Positions 23,795-34,907 of a stretch of DNA of 64,000 nucleotides are shown here, piece after piece. The position numbers and the translations under genes were made by a program. The DNA lies in NCBI GenBank assembly GCA_023078555.1, contig CM041198.1, positions 8,913,836 to 8,977,835 of the forward strand, in the 5' to 3' direction. This stretch comes from Ulva prolifera (lineage: Eukaryota > Chlorophyta > Ulvophyceae > Ulvales > Ulvaceae). Each line of letters opens with the position of its first letter. The stretch's first letter is position 1. Under the pieces are notes generated by a model. That model was given only the letters and a program-made list of their open reading frames with translations, was not told the DNA's origin and searched no databases.

Positions 23795-25029
23795 TCACGG
23801 CGCCGCCTCCCCGTCTTGCATGTCCGCCAGCACGGCGTGGATCATCTGCGTCCCGCTCATCCCCTCCAGGCCCGGGATGACGGACGAAACACTCTCGGTG
23901 CCTGCGGCCGCGATCTGCCCCGTCGGCACGCGGGTCATCTCGTCCATCAGCTGCCCGTTGGCCTCCTCCGCGACCTTCTGCAGGTGCGGGTGTGTGTGCT
24001 GCGCGCTGTGCGGGAAGCTGAATGTCTTGAAGTCGACGCGGCGGACGCCCTCTTCGTCGCGGCTCGCGACCTCGGCGGCGCCGCCACTGCTCTCAGCCGG
24101 CACGCGGGCGACGTTGCCGGCGAAGGAGAGCTCACTCAGGGTGGAGCCCATGCGCCGGGACGTGTCCTTTCCGGCGTCCGCCTGCAATCCGCATTCCTCG
24201 CCCTCAGCCAACACAGCTCAGCGTACAGGGCCGCAGCGGCGGCGCATGCGTGCTGCGACAGCACAGCTCACTTGACCAGCCACCATCGCAATTCGTGGCA
24301 TATCAGCAGCACCCTTTGAACGGGTAAACAAAACAAGGAACCGGAGGTGCTAGCAATGCAGCGCTCGCTTTGCGGGCGGGCAGTGAAGGGGCAAGCAACA
24401 ACAGGGTGCACCCTCACCCCGGGCTGCAACGCGGGTCCTCAGGGGGCACGCATGTGTGAAAGGTGGGAGCGGGCAAACCGGCGCAAGGACGTCCACCTCC
24501 ACGTGCTCTGCCGTCACGACAGCGTCCGACTTGGCCTCCCGGCCAAGCTCCTTCTGCTCCGCCGCCAGTCGCTCTTTCTCGACCCTCACCCTGTCTTCCT
24601 CTATCACGGCAACCTTGCCCTCAAACTCTGCCATCACCGCCGTCTCCTCCGCCTCCGCCGCTTCCTCCTGCACGTCCGTGTCGGCCGCGGCCATGTCGGA
24701 GCCGACCGCGCCGACCGCATGCATGCCGCTCGTGCCTGTGGAGCGCTTCGGGTCCGACATCGCGTCCCACACGACCGCGGCCAAGTCGGAGCCGTCGCCG
24801 CGGCTCCCCGGCGTGCCGGAGCGGCTGTGCGGACGGCTCGTCGGCAGAGTGCCGGAGGTGGCGTGCTCCGGGGAAACGCAGTGAGGCAGGAAGCCGATGC
24901 CGGCAGCGGCAGGGGTGTTCCGAGACGACGTCGCGAGGACACTTGACTTGGCGGTCGACATGCCCGCATGGAGGCTCTGCAGCAGCAGCGCGTGCGGTGA
25001 GGGATGTGTGTGCAAGGGGGCAAGGTAGA

Positions 25030-25061
<32 letters not shown>

Positions 25062-28000
25062 CGTGCCTGGAAGTGTATGCGGTCGTAGTGCGCCAGGATC
25101 TGGACGACCGCCATGTCGACTGCGTCAAACATGCGCGGCATCATCTTCTCGATGCGGTGGAAGTTCATCGCCGAGCCCTGCATCTGCTTCAGGAACAGCT
25201 GGATGAGCTCAAGCTGTGCCTTGCTCAGCGCCCGCAGCTTCTCAAAGACCTGCAGCCGGTTGCACAGTGTCGGAGGGGCGAACGGCCGTCAACGGGGCAG
25301 CCGCAGTGGCGTAGGTGTGCCAGCATGACAGGGCGGTGCATGCGGTCCTCATGGTCGCCGTGCACGCTCAATCAAGAGGACCAGCGACTGTGACTGCTGC
25401 TCGGACAGAGAAGGCAGGCGGTGCGTTGCGGTGACAGACATCGCAAGGGCAGCGGGACAATGAACAGGCTGTCAGTGTGGCCGTGGCGCGGACCGTGGGT
25501 TTCTTGAGGCCACCCGAGGCGGCGGGGCCTCGGCTCGAGGCCACCCCACCGCAAGGTGACCTCAGAGTGAAATGTGACATGCTGAGGCCGCCATGGCCGC
25601 CATGGCCATGGCTGACGTGACCTTGTGCAGGAAAGCACATTTGGATGGACTGGCTAGGTGCTGTGCCGGGCTGGGCCGTGAGGCGGCGGGGGCGCACCGT
25701 CTTCTTGACGCCGAGGAGGAGCCGCTCCTCGAGGTTGGCTACCATCGGCTTCAGGCTGTTCACGTCCGAAATTTTCAGCTTCCAAATCCTGCACCGACCG
25801 CCCGGGGGAGTCACCAGGCAGGACAACGTGCTGAGCCCATGAGCGTCACACCCATGACACACTCCGCACACGTCGACACGACCAACGCAACCGGTGCAAG
25901 AACACGCGCAAACAGCACACGCATGCAGGTGCAACCGCGCTCGCAGAACAATCGATTGCAGCATGCATGCGGCACAGGGGCGGGGGGGGCCCACCGGTTC
26001 GAGCACGGGCCTTTGCCTTGCGGGGCGCCACGGTGCACTTCAAGAGCATTGGCAACGGCAATCACTCGACCTGCTCACCCCCAAGACACAAAAGCCACAG
26101 AACGGAGCAGCAGAGGGAGGGGAGCGCACATGCTGGTGACGGTGGTGCGGTAGCCGGACAGCCGCTTCTGCGCGGCGTCGAGGGTGTCTCGCAGGAGGGA
26201 GGCCTCGCCAAAGACGGCGGGCGCGACAATGGTGGTGACGCGCTGTGTGAGGTGCATCACGTCGACCTCCCCCCGCTGCAGGAAGAACACCGCGTCCGCG
26301 TCCTCACCCTGGCTGCACACGACCGTCCCCCGGCTCGTCGACATCGGCCGCATCTTGCCCGCCAGAGCCTGCACGACCGCGCCGCTGCTTGCTGCCGCCG
26401 GCACGCGTGAACGGCGAGGGATGGTCGGGGCCGAAGCGCAGAGCGTCGGTTGCTGCACGGCCGCCGTGAGCCCGCGCGCCGACGACTTCCGTTACCAGAG
26501 CACTAGCCCAACGGCCGGTGGAGTCTCGCGTTGGCGCATACAGGCGCGGCGGCGTGTGCTGGCAGCCGCACAGCACGCAGCAGGCGGAGGCGCACCTGCA
26601 TCGCGTGGCTCGCTGACACTCGGCTGTCCGTGCCCTGCTCCCGCAGCGGCGTGAAGAGGGGCAGGGAGCGGAAGTCTGTGGCTACAAGGTCCCAGACAGC
26701 GCGGGCCGCAACGTCCGCGGGCAGCTCCTCGAGGATCGCCGCCTGCTCGTCGTTCACAAGCTTCCAGTCCTCCGCGAAGTAGCGCAGAACCTCGCGCCGC
26801 GTGCCGACCGTCAGCGAGCGGTCCTCCATCCACTGCTGCACGTCGGTGAGCTTGGAGCGCACGGCGGCGGCCTGCCGGGCGCGGCGGCTGCCCGTCGCGA
26901 CGATGTCCGCAATGCTACACCGCGGCGGCTGTCAGGGGCTGGGGGGAGGCGGGGGTGCGCCCGGCTCAGGGGCTGTGGGGTGACGCGGTGAGGGTGTGGG
27001 TGTGAGTGTAGATGGTGGCTTGACGCCAACACGGAGCAACACCAAGGGAGGCATACGAGCTCTGACCAACTGCCATGACGGCCTCCGCCCCAGCAGAGCA
27101 GAAGAGCAGCCAGGCTGAGGGCGCTTCTTGCGACCAAGGGGGCGACGTTGGTCGTGGATGGCGTGCAAGGCAGGGTGTTGCGGCAGGGGGGCACAGGTAT
27201 CAACACATGCGTGGGTCAGGTCAGGCAGTGCATGCATAAAGCACAGTGGGCGCGAGGCCTGCATGCACAGCGGAGAGGGGGGGGGGGGGGGGGGGGGGGG
27301 GCGCACTTGCCGAGGATGCTGGCAAAGAGGGCGAGGCCGAAAATCATGATGATCATGCTGACCCAGATCTCCAACATCGATGCCGGCGTGATGTCTCCGT
27401 AACCCACCCTGCACCCTGGCCCTTCGGTTTCGTCTCACCAGCACGACAGCGCGGCTGCCTGCGCCTGTGCCCTACAGGCCGCGCACGCCCACTGCGTGTG
27501 CATGCTCTCAATGCACTGTGAACGCGTCGTCTGCCCCTCAGCGCACCGCCAGCATGCATGCGGATCCGCCACATGCATGCCCGCCCCACAAGGACTGAGG
27601 ACAGTGCGGCGACCAGCGAGCAGATGAGGCGGCAGCAGCCACGTTGAGCAGGCGGGGGCAAAGGGACAGGGACGCGGCCGTGGTGGCATGCATGTGACGA
27701 ATGCACATGCGAGAGGGTGCGCACGTGGTGAGGGTGACGACGACGTAGTACACCGAGATACTCCACAGTCTGACGTCGCCGCCCTCTGCGAAGAAGAGCG
27801 AGGCGCAGTCGAGGCGCTCCGCGACGTCGGCCTTGCCGTCCGCCTCCAGGTCGGCGAGGTACGCGTCACACCGCTCCTGGTCCACGAGCCCGTTGAACTC
27901 TGCGCGGCGCCGCGACGTCGGCTTGATGAATAGAATCGTGCCCTAGGACAGGGTTGCTGCGCCGCTGTGCTGGCGTGCATGCGTGCGGAGGCCGCGGTGC

Positions 28001-30407
28001 AAGCAGAAATTTGCGGCGTGCGCCAATGGAAGGCGGGGGTAACGGCATGTACACAGGGAAGGGTGACGGCATGGCACAACACCACAGGAGCACAAACACG
28101 GCACAAGCAGCCCCATCGATACCGTGTTGAGCTAGGATTCGCCACCCCCGGAGGGTTGATGGTCAACTCATGAGGATGGGATGCACATGTCGTGCTGCAG
28201 ACGACACTGTTTCGCAGCACTCCCCCTCAAGTAGTGGACTGCAGCTGTTAGCTACAGGGGTTCCGCAGCGACCTGGCAGGAATCGAACTTGCAACCCTCT
28301 GAGTTCATGGGTGCAGCTCTATCCGCTCATCGATTCCAGGTGCTACACACGAAGCTGCGTGCCGTGGCGACATGTCGAGGGGGAAGGGGGGAGGTGGCGC
28401 GCACTGTACTCCTGATTGAGCCAGCCGTCTCCGTCTGTGTCGAAGCTATTGCGGCCGATGAAGTACCAGAGGCACGCCGAGAAGTTGACCATGACGATGA
28501 TGGTGTACAGCGTTGACAGCGCCTGGCCGATCACCATGCGCCAGCCGCTCGCGCCGTTCACACTCATTACCTGCGCCCCGTGCGACCGCTCAGGCGGCGC
28601 GTCATCCATTAAAAAAGCCACAACCACGACTCCACGACACGCATGCGGGGGACCACGCACAGCGCGGCACAGCACGAGGTATGTGTGGCCGGCAGCTGGA
28701 GCGGTGTGCCGTGATGTGTCGGCCCATGGGGGATGCCAACGGCCGCGCGCATGCAGAGATACCCTCGTGGCCTCAGGGGGCGGCGTGAGGCTCGGCGTTC
28801 GGCTGCCATGGCGCGCTTGGCTGGAGGTCTGCTGAGAGCATGCATTGGCATGTGGCGTTGGCATGCGGGCGGCAAGCTCTCGTGGCCGGTGCGACACGGC
28901 TCCACAGCGTCATACGCATCTCATCTGCTACCACACCACACATAAATGCATAGACGCATTGTGGCTGGATGAAGGGCGGGGGGGGGGGGGCGTGCCTGGA
29001 CGTTACTGATCATGCTGATGATGCGCTGCACCCGCAGCAGGCGCAGGATACGGATCACGAGCACGAAGATCACGACCCGCTCCGCGCTGTTCACCACCGG
29101 CAGGATGACCAGCGGCACCGCGGCAAGGAAGTCGACGAGGAAAGAGCCGTACAAGATGTAGAAGCGCGCGACGACCGAGCCGTGGTTGAGCGTGGTGCCG
29201 AGGAAGGAGGCCGTCAGGCGGATCGGCATGTGGAAGCGCATCAGGATGTCCGCGAGGAAGATGAGGCCCATCGTGAAGTCGAGGCCGCCGGTGGGGGAGG
29301 TGACGAAGTGCGCGGACTCGAAGGCTGCGCTGACGGGGACCCACAGGGAGGTGTAGGTCGCGTCGATGATGATGATGAAGATGCTCCAGTACATGTAGGT
29401 GCGGCTTTCATCGGAGAACATCGGCAGGCCAAAGATGCTGCGGCAGTTGTCCGGGTAGCCCTTCTCGATGTCCATGTGCTTGCTGGAGATTGCCTTGTGC
29501 TGCGCATGGCGCTTGCGGTTGGCGCTGAGGCGGGCCGCCTGGGCGGGGTGCTCGCGTCTCCAGAACTTGGTGAGGACCTCCTCCGACACCTCGCGCTTGA
29601 CGAGGAGCACGCTGAGCATGGCGTTGGGGCTCGCCTGGGAGGTTTCTGCACGGTTGGGCCGTGGTGACGGGGTGTCATTCTGCTGCCACGGCGGGGAGGG
29701 GCGTGGTGAAGGGGTCTGTCTGACATGGCACCGGTGACAGCCGGGCCTCTGGTGCACGCACAGCGAGGACATAAGCTAGACAGAGATCACCACATGGGCG
29801 ATAGAGATTCAATAAGCTGGGAGAGGGGGCGCCGATGACCTGGCGAACACCGTTTTGTTTCACATTGTTTTGCAGTGGTCCACCTGGCACCAGGCGGGAA
29901 ACGGTATCGTGGATCCGCACGACCGGTGCCATGAAGGCACGCGCAAGCGCGTCCAGAACGCGAAAAAGATTGCTACTGGCTTTTTCTGCCCTCAACGTCT
30001 TTTGCGCATGTCAAATACAGGCTGGTTACAGCCAGGGCGTGTGTGACTTAGTCGGCAGCGTCATGGCTGACCGGCAGCCTGTCTGAACTCAAAATGCCCC
30101 TCTACCGAAGCAAAAACCTTGAATGTTTGATTTCTTTTTACTCTCAGCTGTGATTTTGCCACTTTGGCTCCCCCGCCTGTTACTACTTCAAAGCTGTGCA
30201 CGACACCGGTGATGCGCGTCATAGCGCACCTCGTGTGTCTTGCGACGTCAGGTTGTCCAGAAGTTGATCACCATACTCTCCAAGAACGAGCTCTCGTGAT
30301 TTTGTCGTGCTTTTCACGTCATCATCATCACCCCGGCCACGACTGACGTTTCGCGCCAACCGGAGTGATCGCGACCAGTTGGACGATGCGCGAGACTTCT
30401 TGTCCAT
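23795..30407 (-). CDS. Voltage-gated K+ channel with cyclic-nucleotide-binding domain
   Basis: A six-transmembrane plasma-membrane channel of the EAG/HCN/plant Shaker superfamily. Twelve phase-consistent exons, high to low: 30230-30407, 29840-29985, 29002-29679, 28405-28570, 27725-27899, 27307-27408, 26596-26914, 26130-26368, 25698-25788, 25067-25249, 24479-24976, 23795-24181; about 1,053 residues. S1-S3 lie at about 200-303. S4 is Arg-rich (VIRILRLLRVQRI). S5 contains FSACLWYFIGRNS. The filter TTVGYGDITP (about 447) indicates K+ selectivity, and S6 is IMIFGLALFASILG. A C-linker follows, then a CNBD with FFLQRGEVDVMH and VFGEASLLRD. The C-terminus is long, acidic and helical, with no recognised domain. 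The exon after the CNBD ends at a GC donor (CAG|gcacgc). The first two exons join cleanly by phase but are not conserved sequence. The 24479 donor has alternatives. Confidence 0.88.
25031..25061. repeat. Poly-G/poly-C tract (31) in a channel-gene intron
   Basis: In the transcript sense this is a 31-base C run starting a few bases after the GC donor at 25066. Comparable runs at 27277-27301 (25) and 28978-28990 (13) sit at the 5' ends of two other introns of the same gene. Confidence 0.95.
28100..28345 (-). repeat. tRNA-derived (SINE-like) element or tRNA pseudogene
   Basis: On the minus strand about 28338-28268 looks like a decayed tRNA: paired ends (ACCTGG near 28338 and CCAGGT near 28270), an A-box-like GATGAGCGGATAGAGC, and a B-box-like AAGTTCGATTCC (28280-28289). 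The anticodon stem does not pair and the T stem has a mismatch, so I do not call a working tRNA. About 150 bases of unrelated body follow downstream. It sits inside the channel intron between exons 28405-28570 and 27725-27899. Confidence 0.45.
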
Positions 30408-32968
30408 CGCAAAGATGCTGAGGACTTAATGATACAACTTTCGTCAGGTGTACCAGTTCAACGCATGTCGGGAAATCGGCGGGTTGTTGCCTCCGGGACC
30501 CACGCTCGGGTACAATACCGCTATCTCTACCCGCTATCAAGCCGTTCAGGACCTCACATTTATGATGTGTCTACCTACTCTTCCATCTTGAAAAGCTGTG
30601 TCTGACACGATTGCGTTGCGCCTGTGATCGCCCGGCAGCGAGTCATGCATGGCCCTCCCGTGCCGCGGGAATACAGTTGCACTTTTGTTGACGCATAGTT
30701 TCAGTGACTTTTTAAGGACGACTGACTCCAGGCAGCTGCAGCCGAATCAATATCCCGTTCAGGTTCACGAGCGTGCTCTATGCCCTTTGCAAGGCAGCTG
30801 TTTGCCAGTTGGCGTGGCGTCGGGCCGGTGCGCGCTCTACGCTGCCCCGCCGTCTCTCTCCAACCGGTCGGTATCTCTGAGACAGTGTCGATCGTACCCA
30901 TCGTTCGTTGCTGCCGTCGCTACGCGTCGCTTGCTCGGGTCTCCAGTGCACGTGGCCTTGCTCTGCTCGGTAGGCCTGTGCTGGAAGCGCAGCCACAGCT
31001 GACTGGTGGCGCACAGCCGTGACGGCATCTGCACGAGATGACACCGACACAGGCAGTGCTCGGCTGGCACAGTCTCCCCCAGACAGAGCCTACCCAAAAC
31101 AGCTCACTCCACGTCTGAACCCGCTGCTTTTCTCTGTAGTGGTGTCGTCCACGACTCCCGGGGCCGTCGGAGTCGGCAGTTGCTCCTCGCGTGACTGCCA
31201 GGCTGCATGCAAGCGGCTGGCCAGACCTCAACGTCGAGGTACCACCCCCCCAACATCTCAGAGCTCCCCCCCAGACGCACCCCCTCCCCACCCCGGCTTC
31301 CATGGCACAATTGCAGCCAACATGATTGGGTGACACTGCTGCTTACACGCGGTCCAGCAACGCAAGCGCTATGCCCGCAGAGTGCTGGGTAGCTGCAAGG
31401 CCTACAAGAGCCTTGTAGTACATGCCAATCCACAAGGTCTCGCGCCATTGTGCGGCAGAGCAACTGCTCAGATCGACCAACGTACAGCAGCGAGGGGCAG
31501 CCACGCGAGGAGCAAATGCCGACTCTCACTCCAGCTGTGTAGTACATGCATGTAGCCGTTGTGCCCGGACCGGCGCTGCCCCGGCAAGGCGCAGGGCAGG
31601 CTGTGGATGGAGAGTGCTCTGCAGCTGTGCCCTGCTGTATTGCAGATGGCTCAAGGGGGGGTGTTGATGTTTTGGGAGTCTGCGGCCCCCTGCAGTGAGG
31701 AGGCTTGATCGGGCGGTCTCGTGTTTGGCCGCATCAGGTGCGGCTGTGGTGCGTGTGTTGCTGTTTGGGTGTCTCGCAAAAGGTAAGGAGGTAGGCAGCA
31801 CCGCAGAAACAGCGGGCAGCTGAAGAACAGGGTCATCAGCTCATGCAACACACCCAAGCCACAGCCGGCAATTCCGGCAGAACTAGCAATCGCCCCGCAC
31901 TGGCACCAAGTAAAGCATTCCCGCAACGCACAAGAGCGAGCTCGTGCGTGGGTGCATGGGTTCTGGCTTGTGGAGGGCGCGTGTTGGTCAGCATGGGGGT
32001 CAAGTAGCGCGTTGACGTGGGTTGCTTTGCATGCAATACTGGTTGTCGCATGGCTCCTGTGCGGGTGCTGCATGCTGTTCCTGCGGTGCTTTCTGCCACC
32101 TTGTTCTTGTGCCTGGCGAAGGCTGTGCCTGGGCCCAGCAGGTGACGCATCTGTCCCCCCACGCAGGATATGGCCTGCGACGGCATGCCTGGTAATTACA
32201 GATTTGACCGGAAGACGTCACCCCATCTTGGGATCGTGCACAGTAGCACCTCTGGACACCGCACATGTGCGATAGGCTGCGCCATCCCCCAGCGCATAAG
32301 GGCTTGCCATGATTCCCCGCCTGGTTATTGCCTCTCCGGCGTCTGGCGTGATCCAGCAGCGCTAGTATCATTCAGTGAGGGCACGTGACACTAGGCAATG
32401 GCCTGAACCTCACCACCGCAACTCTCTGATCCACAGCCGCAGTGAGAGCAGCACTGGCATGGGCACAGGAAGGGTGCAGCTTAGCAAGGCCAGGTGAAGC
32501 AGGCCTCAGCGAGGCGATGCTGTCAGATTGTGACATTTCAGTGATGTGGTACATGCCCTGTGGAGCAGTGCCGAAGCGGTGTGCCGGGTCAGAAAGGACA
32601 GCATTCGGGGATCTTACCGGCTCTTCGAGCAGCGGCCTTGCACCCTAGGGTCTCTGTTCAAGACGCACAACTGCGTAGCAGCCTTGCAGACATCTGGTGC
32701 GGTTACCATCACGCTGGCTACCGGGTCGGACCACATTGAGCACATGCTCTTTATAAAAACTGACGAAATCACTCAAACCCTGTCAGAGTCTCCAGGCGCG
32801 CACATGCGACCACCGGAGCACTCAATATGACAGCAGTCGACACCTCACACATCACGGCCGAGCTACCGTGACGAGGTGACTATTGCACCAGAGAGTAGAT
32901 GCTGTCAAGTCTGCACCACCACTCCATGGACGACAGCTGTCAAACTCTAATATACAGCGCTACCAAGC
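30408..32968. other. Intergenic, repeat-bearing region
   Basis: No gene supported. The region between 31772 and 32125 is bounded by an inverted pair of the dispersed 50-bp repeat. The remaining open frames (for example 30649-31002 on +) show no family resemblance or splice context. Confidence 0.45.
31772..32125. repeat. Inverted pair of the dispersed repeat (copies c and d)
   Basis: Copy c (+, 31772-31815) contains GGTAGGCAGCACCGCAGAAA. Copy d (-, 32125-32072) reads CACAAGAACAAGGTGGCAGA then AAGCACCGCAGGAACAGC. They face each other about 350 bases apart, like terminal inverted repeats of a small foldback or MITE-type element. Both copies are diverged. Confidence 0.45.
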
Positions 32969-33982
32969 TTATATGACCCCGTCCTTGAAGGCATAATATA
33001 TGCCTCGCCACGCTGTCATGAGGATCAACAGCGCAACCTGGAGCTCTAGGGCTGGGCTGACACGCGCCCCCTCAGCCACCTGCATCACCGGGTCCGCATC
33101 CAGCACCCCGTTCGAGACGAGCACAGCATATGCCAGCAGAATAGCCGGTGTTGCGAACAACCACGTGTGGCAGGCGTAGAGGATGCCCGTGTAAGTGGAC
33201 CAGCCGTGGATCCATGAACTCTCGGACTCAGGAGCTGTGGAGTAGTCCCCTCTAATGAGCGATGCAGAGCACCAGATAGTCAGCGCTGTGGCAGTGTACG
33301 GGGGAATGTCACTGGCACTGAGCAGGCCGCTGGTTGCAAAGGCTGTGGCTGCCATCCACATGTCTCCGAAGATGAGGGCGCCGTCTGTCCGTGCTGCCAG
33401 GGCTGCAATGGGATGTGGAGTCACACGGGTGGTCTCGGTGTTTGGCCTTGGGGGCTCTGGCCTTGCAGACTCGGGCTCGTGCCTATCATCTGCTTCTGTT
33501 GTAGCGCTGGTGACGCTTGCGTTTGTGCGCGTTTTTGTCGACGTTGTGCTCCCGCTTGACTTTATGGAGACTGTCTTGTTGCCAGCCTTACCTGCAGACT
33601 TGAGCATGTACGCTCAGGTATGCAGCATGGTGCCGGCCACAGATGGCAAGGTGAAAACCTGATATTTTGACTGCGGGCAGCGCGAATGGCGCATCTGACG
33701 ACTGCATTCGTCTATCACTTACCCCGTGCTCATGGCCATGGGATTTCGAGTGGTCGCACCTGGCGCAACGGGGCTAGGGCTTCTTCCCGCACGATCACGA
33801 TTCGAAGCTTGAAGAGGTAAAAGGCCTCTACGCGCACTGCTGTTCTGTCGATGCAGGGCGGGCCCCATTCTTGGAATGACTTGGCTCACGACATGTCGTT
33901 GCGTCTGCATTTGTGGCGCTGAAGCCATTTCGACAGCAACGCCACGATCGGGTGTTGTAGAGTACGGGTGTGAGTCGCTCAA
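32969..33982 (-). CDS. Small membrane protein, DUF3054-like, probable plastid protein
   Basis: The main open frame (33607 down to the stop at 32969) encodes hydrophobic helices: GDMWMAATAFATSGLL, TGILYACHTWLFATPAILLA, and ALELQVALLILMTAWRGIYY. The order GD-helix, then W-x-ATP-helix, then a final helix with GWR/AWRG resembles DUF3054, a family of bacterial and plant-plastid membrane proteins of unknown function. Upstream, 33721-33982 reads like a transit peptide (basic, Ser/Arg/Pro-rich, LLPLQASNRDRAG) and ends at a strong GG|gtaagt donor. Exact joining is unresolved: the phase-2 donor fits weak acceptors such as gatgatag near 33494. Within the main frame a GCAG|gtaagg...cattgcag|CC pair (about 33591-33411) could also be an intron. 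Confidence 0.5.
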
Positions 33983-34907
33983 GCTTCAACAACCGATTGC
34001 TTCTCTTCCAAACAAACAGCTATCCAGCGGTCTCGTCGCAAGCAAGCAATGACTTGGTTTCGGAATCAGAGGCTCCGACGCATTCACGACATGAATGAAT
34101 AACGACCTTGATCAACAGATAATCAATGTTTCGGGACTCAAACAGCTTCGGCACAGCGCAGACTCGTGACTCGTCAGTGTCGTGGCCAGCGGTGACTTCG
34201 CGGTCTCCACTCAGGTGAGCTCAGCAGTCAGAAGAGCGCGTGGACGAGACTGCAACAAGACCAGTTATGAAGCATAGCATGTCTTGCATAGTCTTGCAGT
34301 GACTGGACGGACTGAGTCTATCTTCCGATTCTGGGAGCGCGCCAATTGAGGCTGGGTGCTTGAATACTGCCATCTTCAACTGATCCTGCTTTACAGTATA
34401 TTTTTCTCTGAATCCGTCATACTAGTTTACATCTCTGTTGGGAAAGCCTCCGGCCGACTTCATCATGTTGCGCTTGCTGTAGATCGCTTCCGTGCGACAA
34501 GCCAGAGCGCGTGGAGCAGCCGCAGGCAAGCTCTCGTCGAGTTCCACTGCGCATCCAAGTGAAATTAGAGCAGGCTAATTAAGCTATGCGATGCGTCACG
34601 CGACAACTGGGCTGGGCGTGTACCCTCCCTTGCAGAGGTCGGGCGCACGCCAGGCCTCACGTTCAACGCAAAATATGTAGCCGGGCCAAATATGCAGAAG
34701 GCATGATCGCTTCTTCTTATGTACGCCTGAACAGTCTGCATTCGCTGGCTGTATCCTTGTTGCCGTGAAGTACTGCTGCCACGGGAGTCCTTGCAATGCC
34801 CCAGTCTCGCGGTCAGGGTCGCGCTGCATGTCCCGCTGCTCAGCATGCTTGACCTTGTACAAATTTGATACTAATGCTTTTGATTTCGCGTAGACCATCG
34901 GACTTTC
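33983..34907. other. Intergenic region between divergent genes
   Basis: Separates the minus-strand membrane-protein gene from the plus-strand gene starting at 34908; presumably carries both promoters. No motif stands out and no coding exon is supported. Confidence 0.45.

Noticed and set aside
28262-28340. Functional tRNA gene
   Set aside because: Anticodon stem does not pair and the T stem has a mismatch; better explained as a tRNA-derived repeat.
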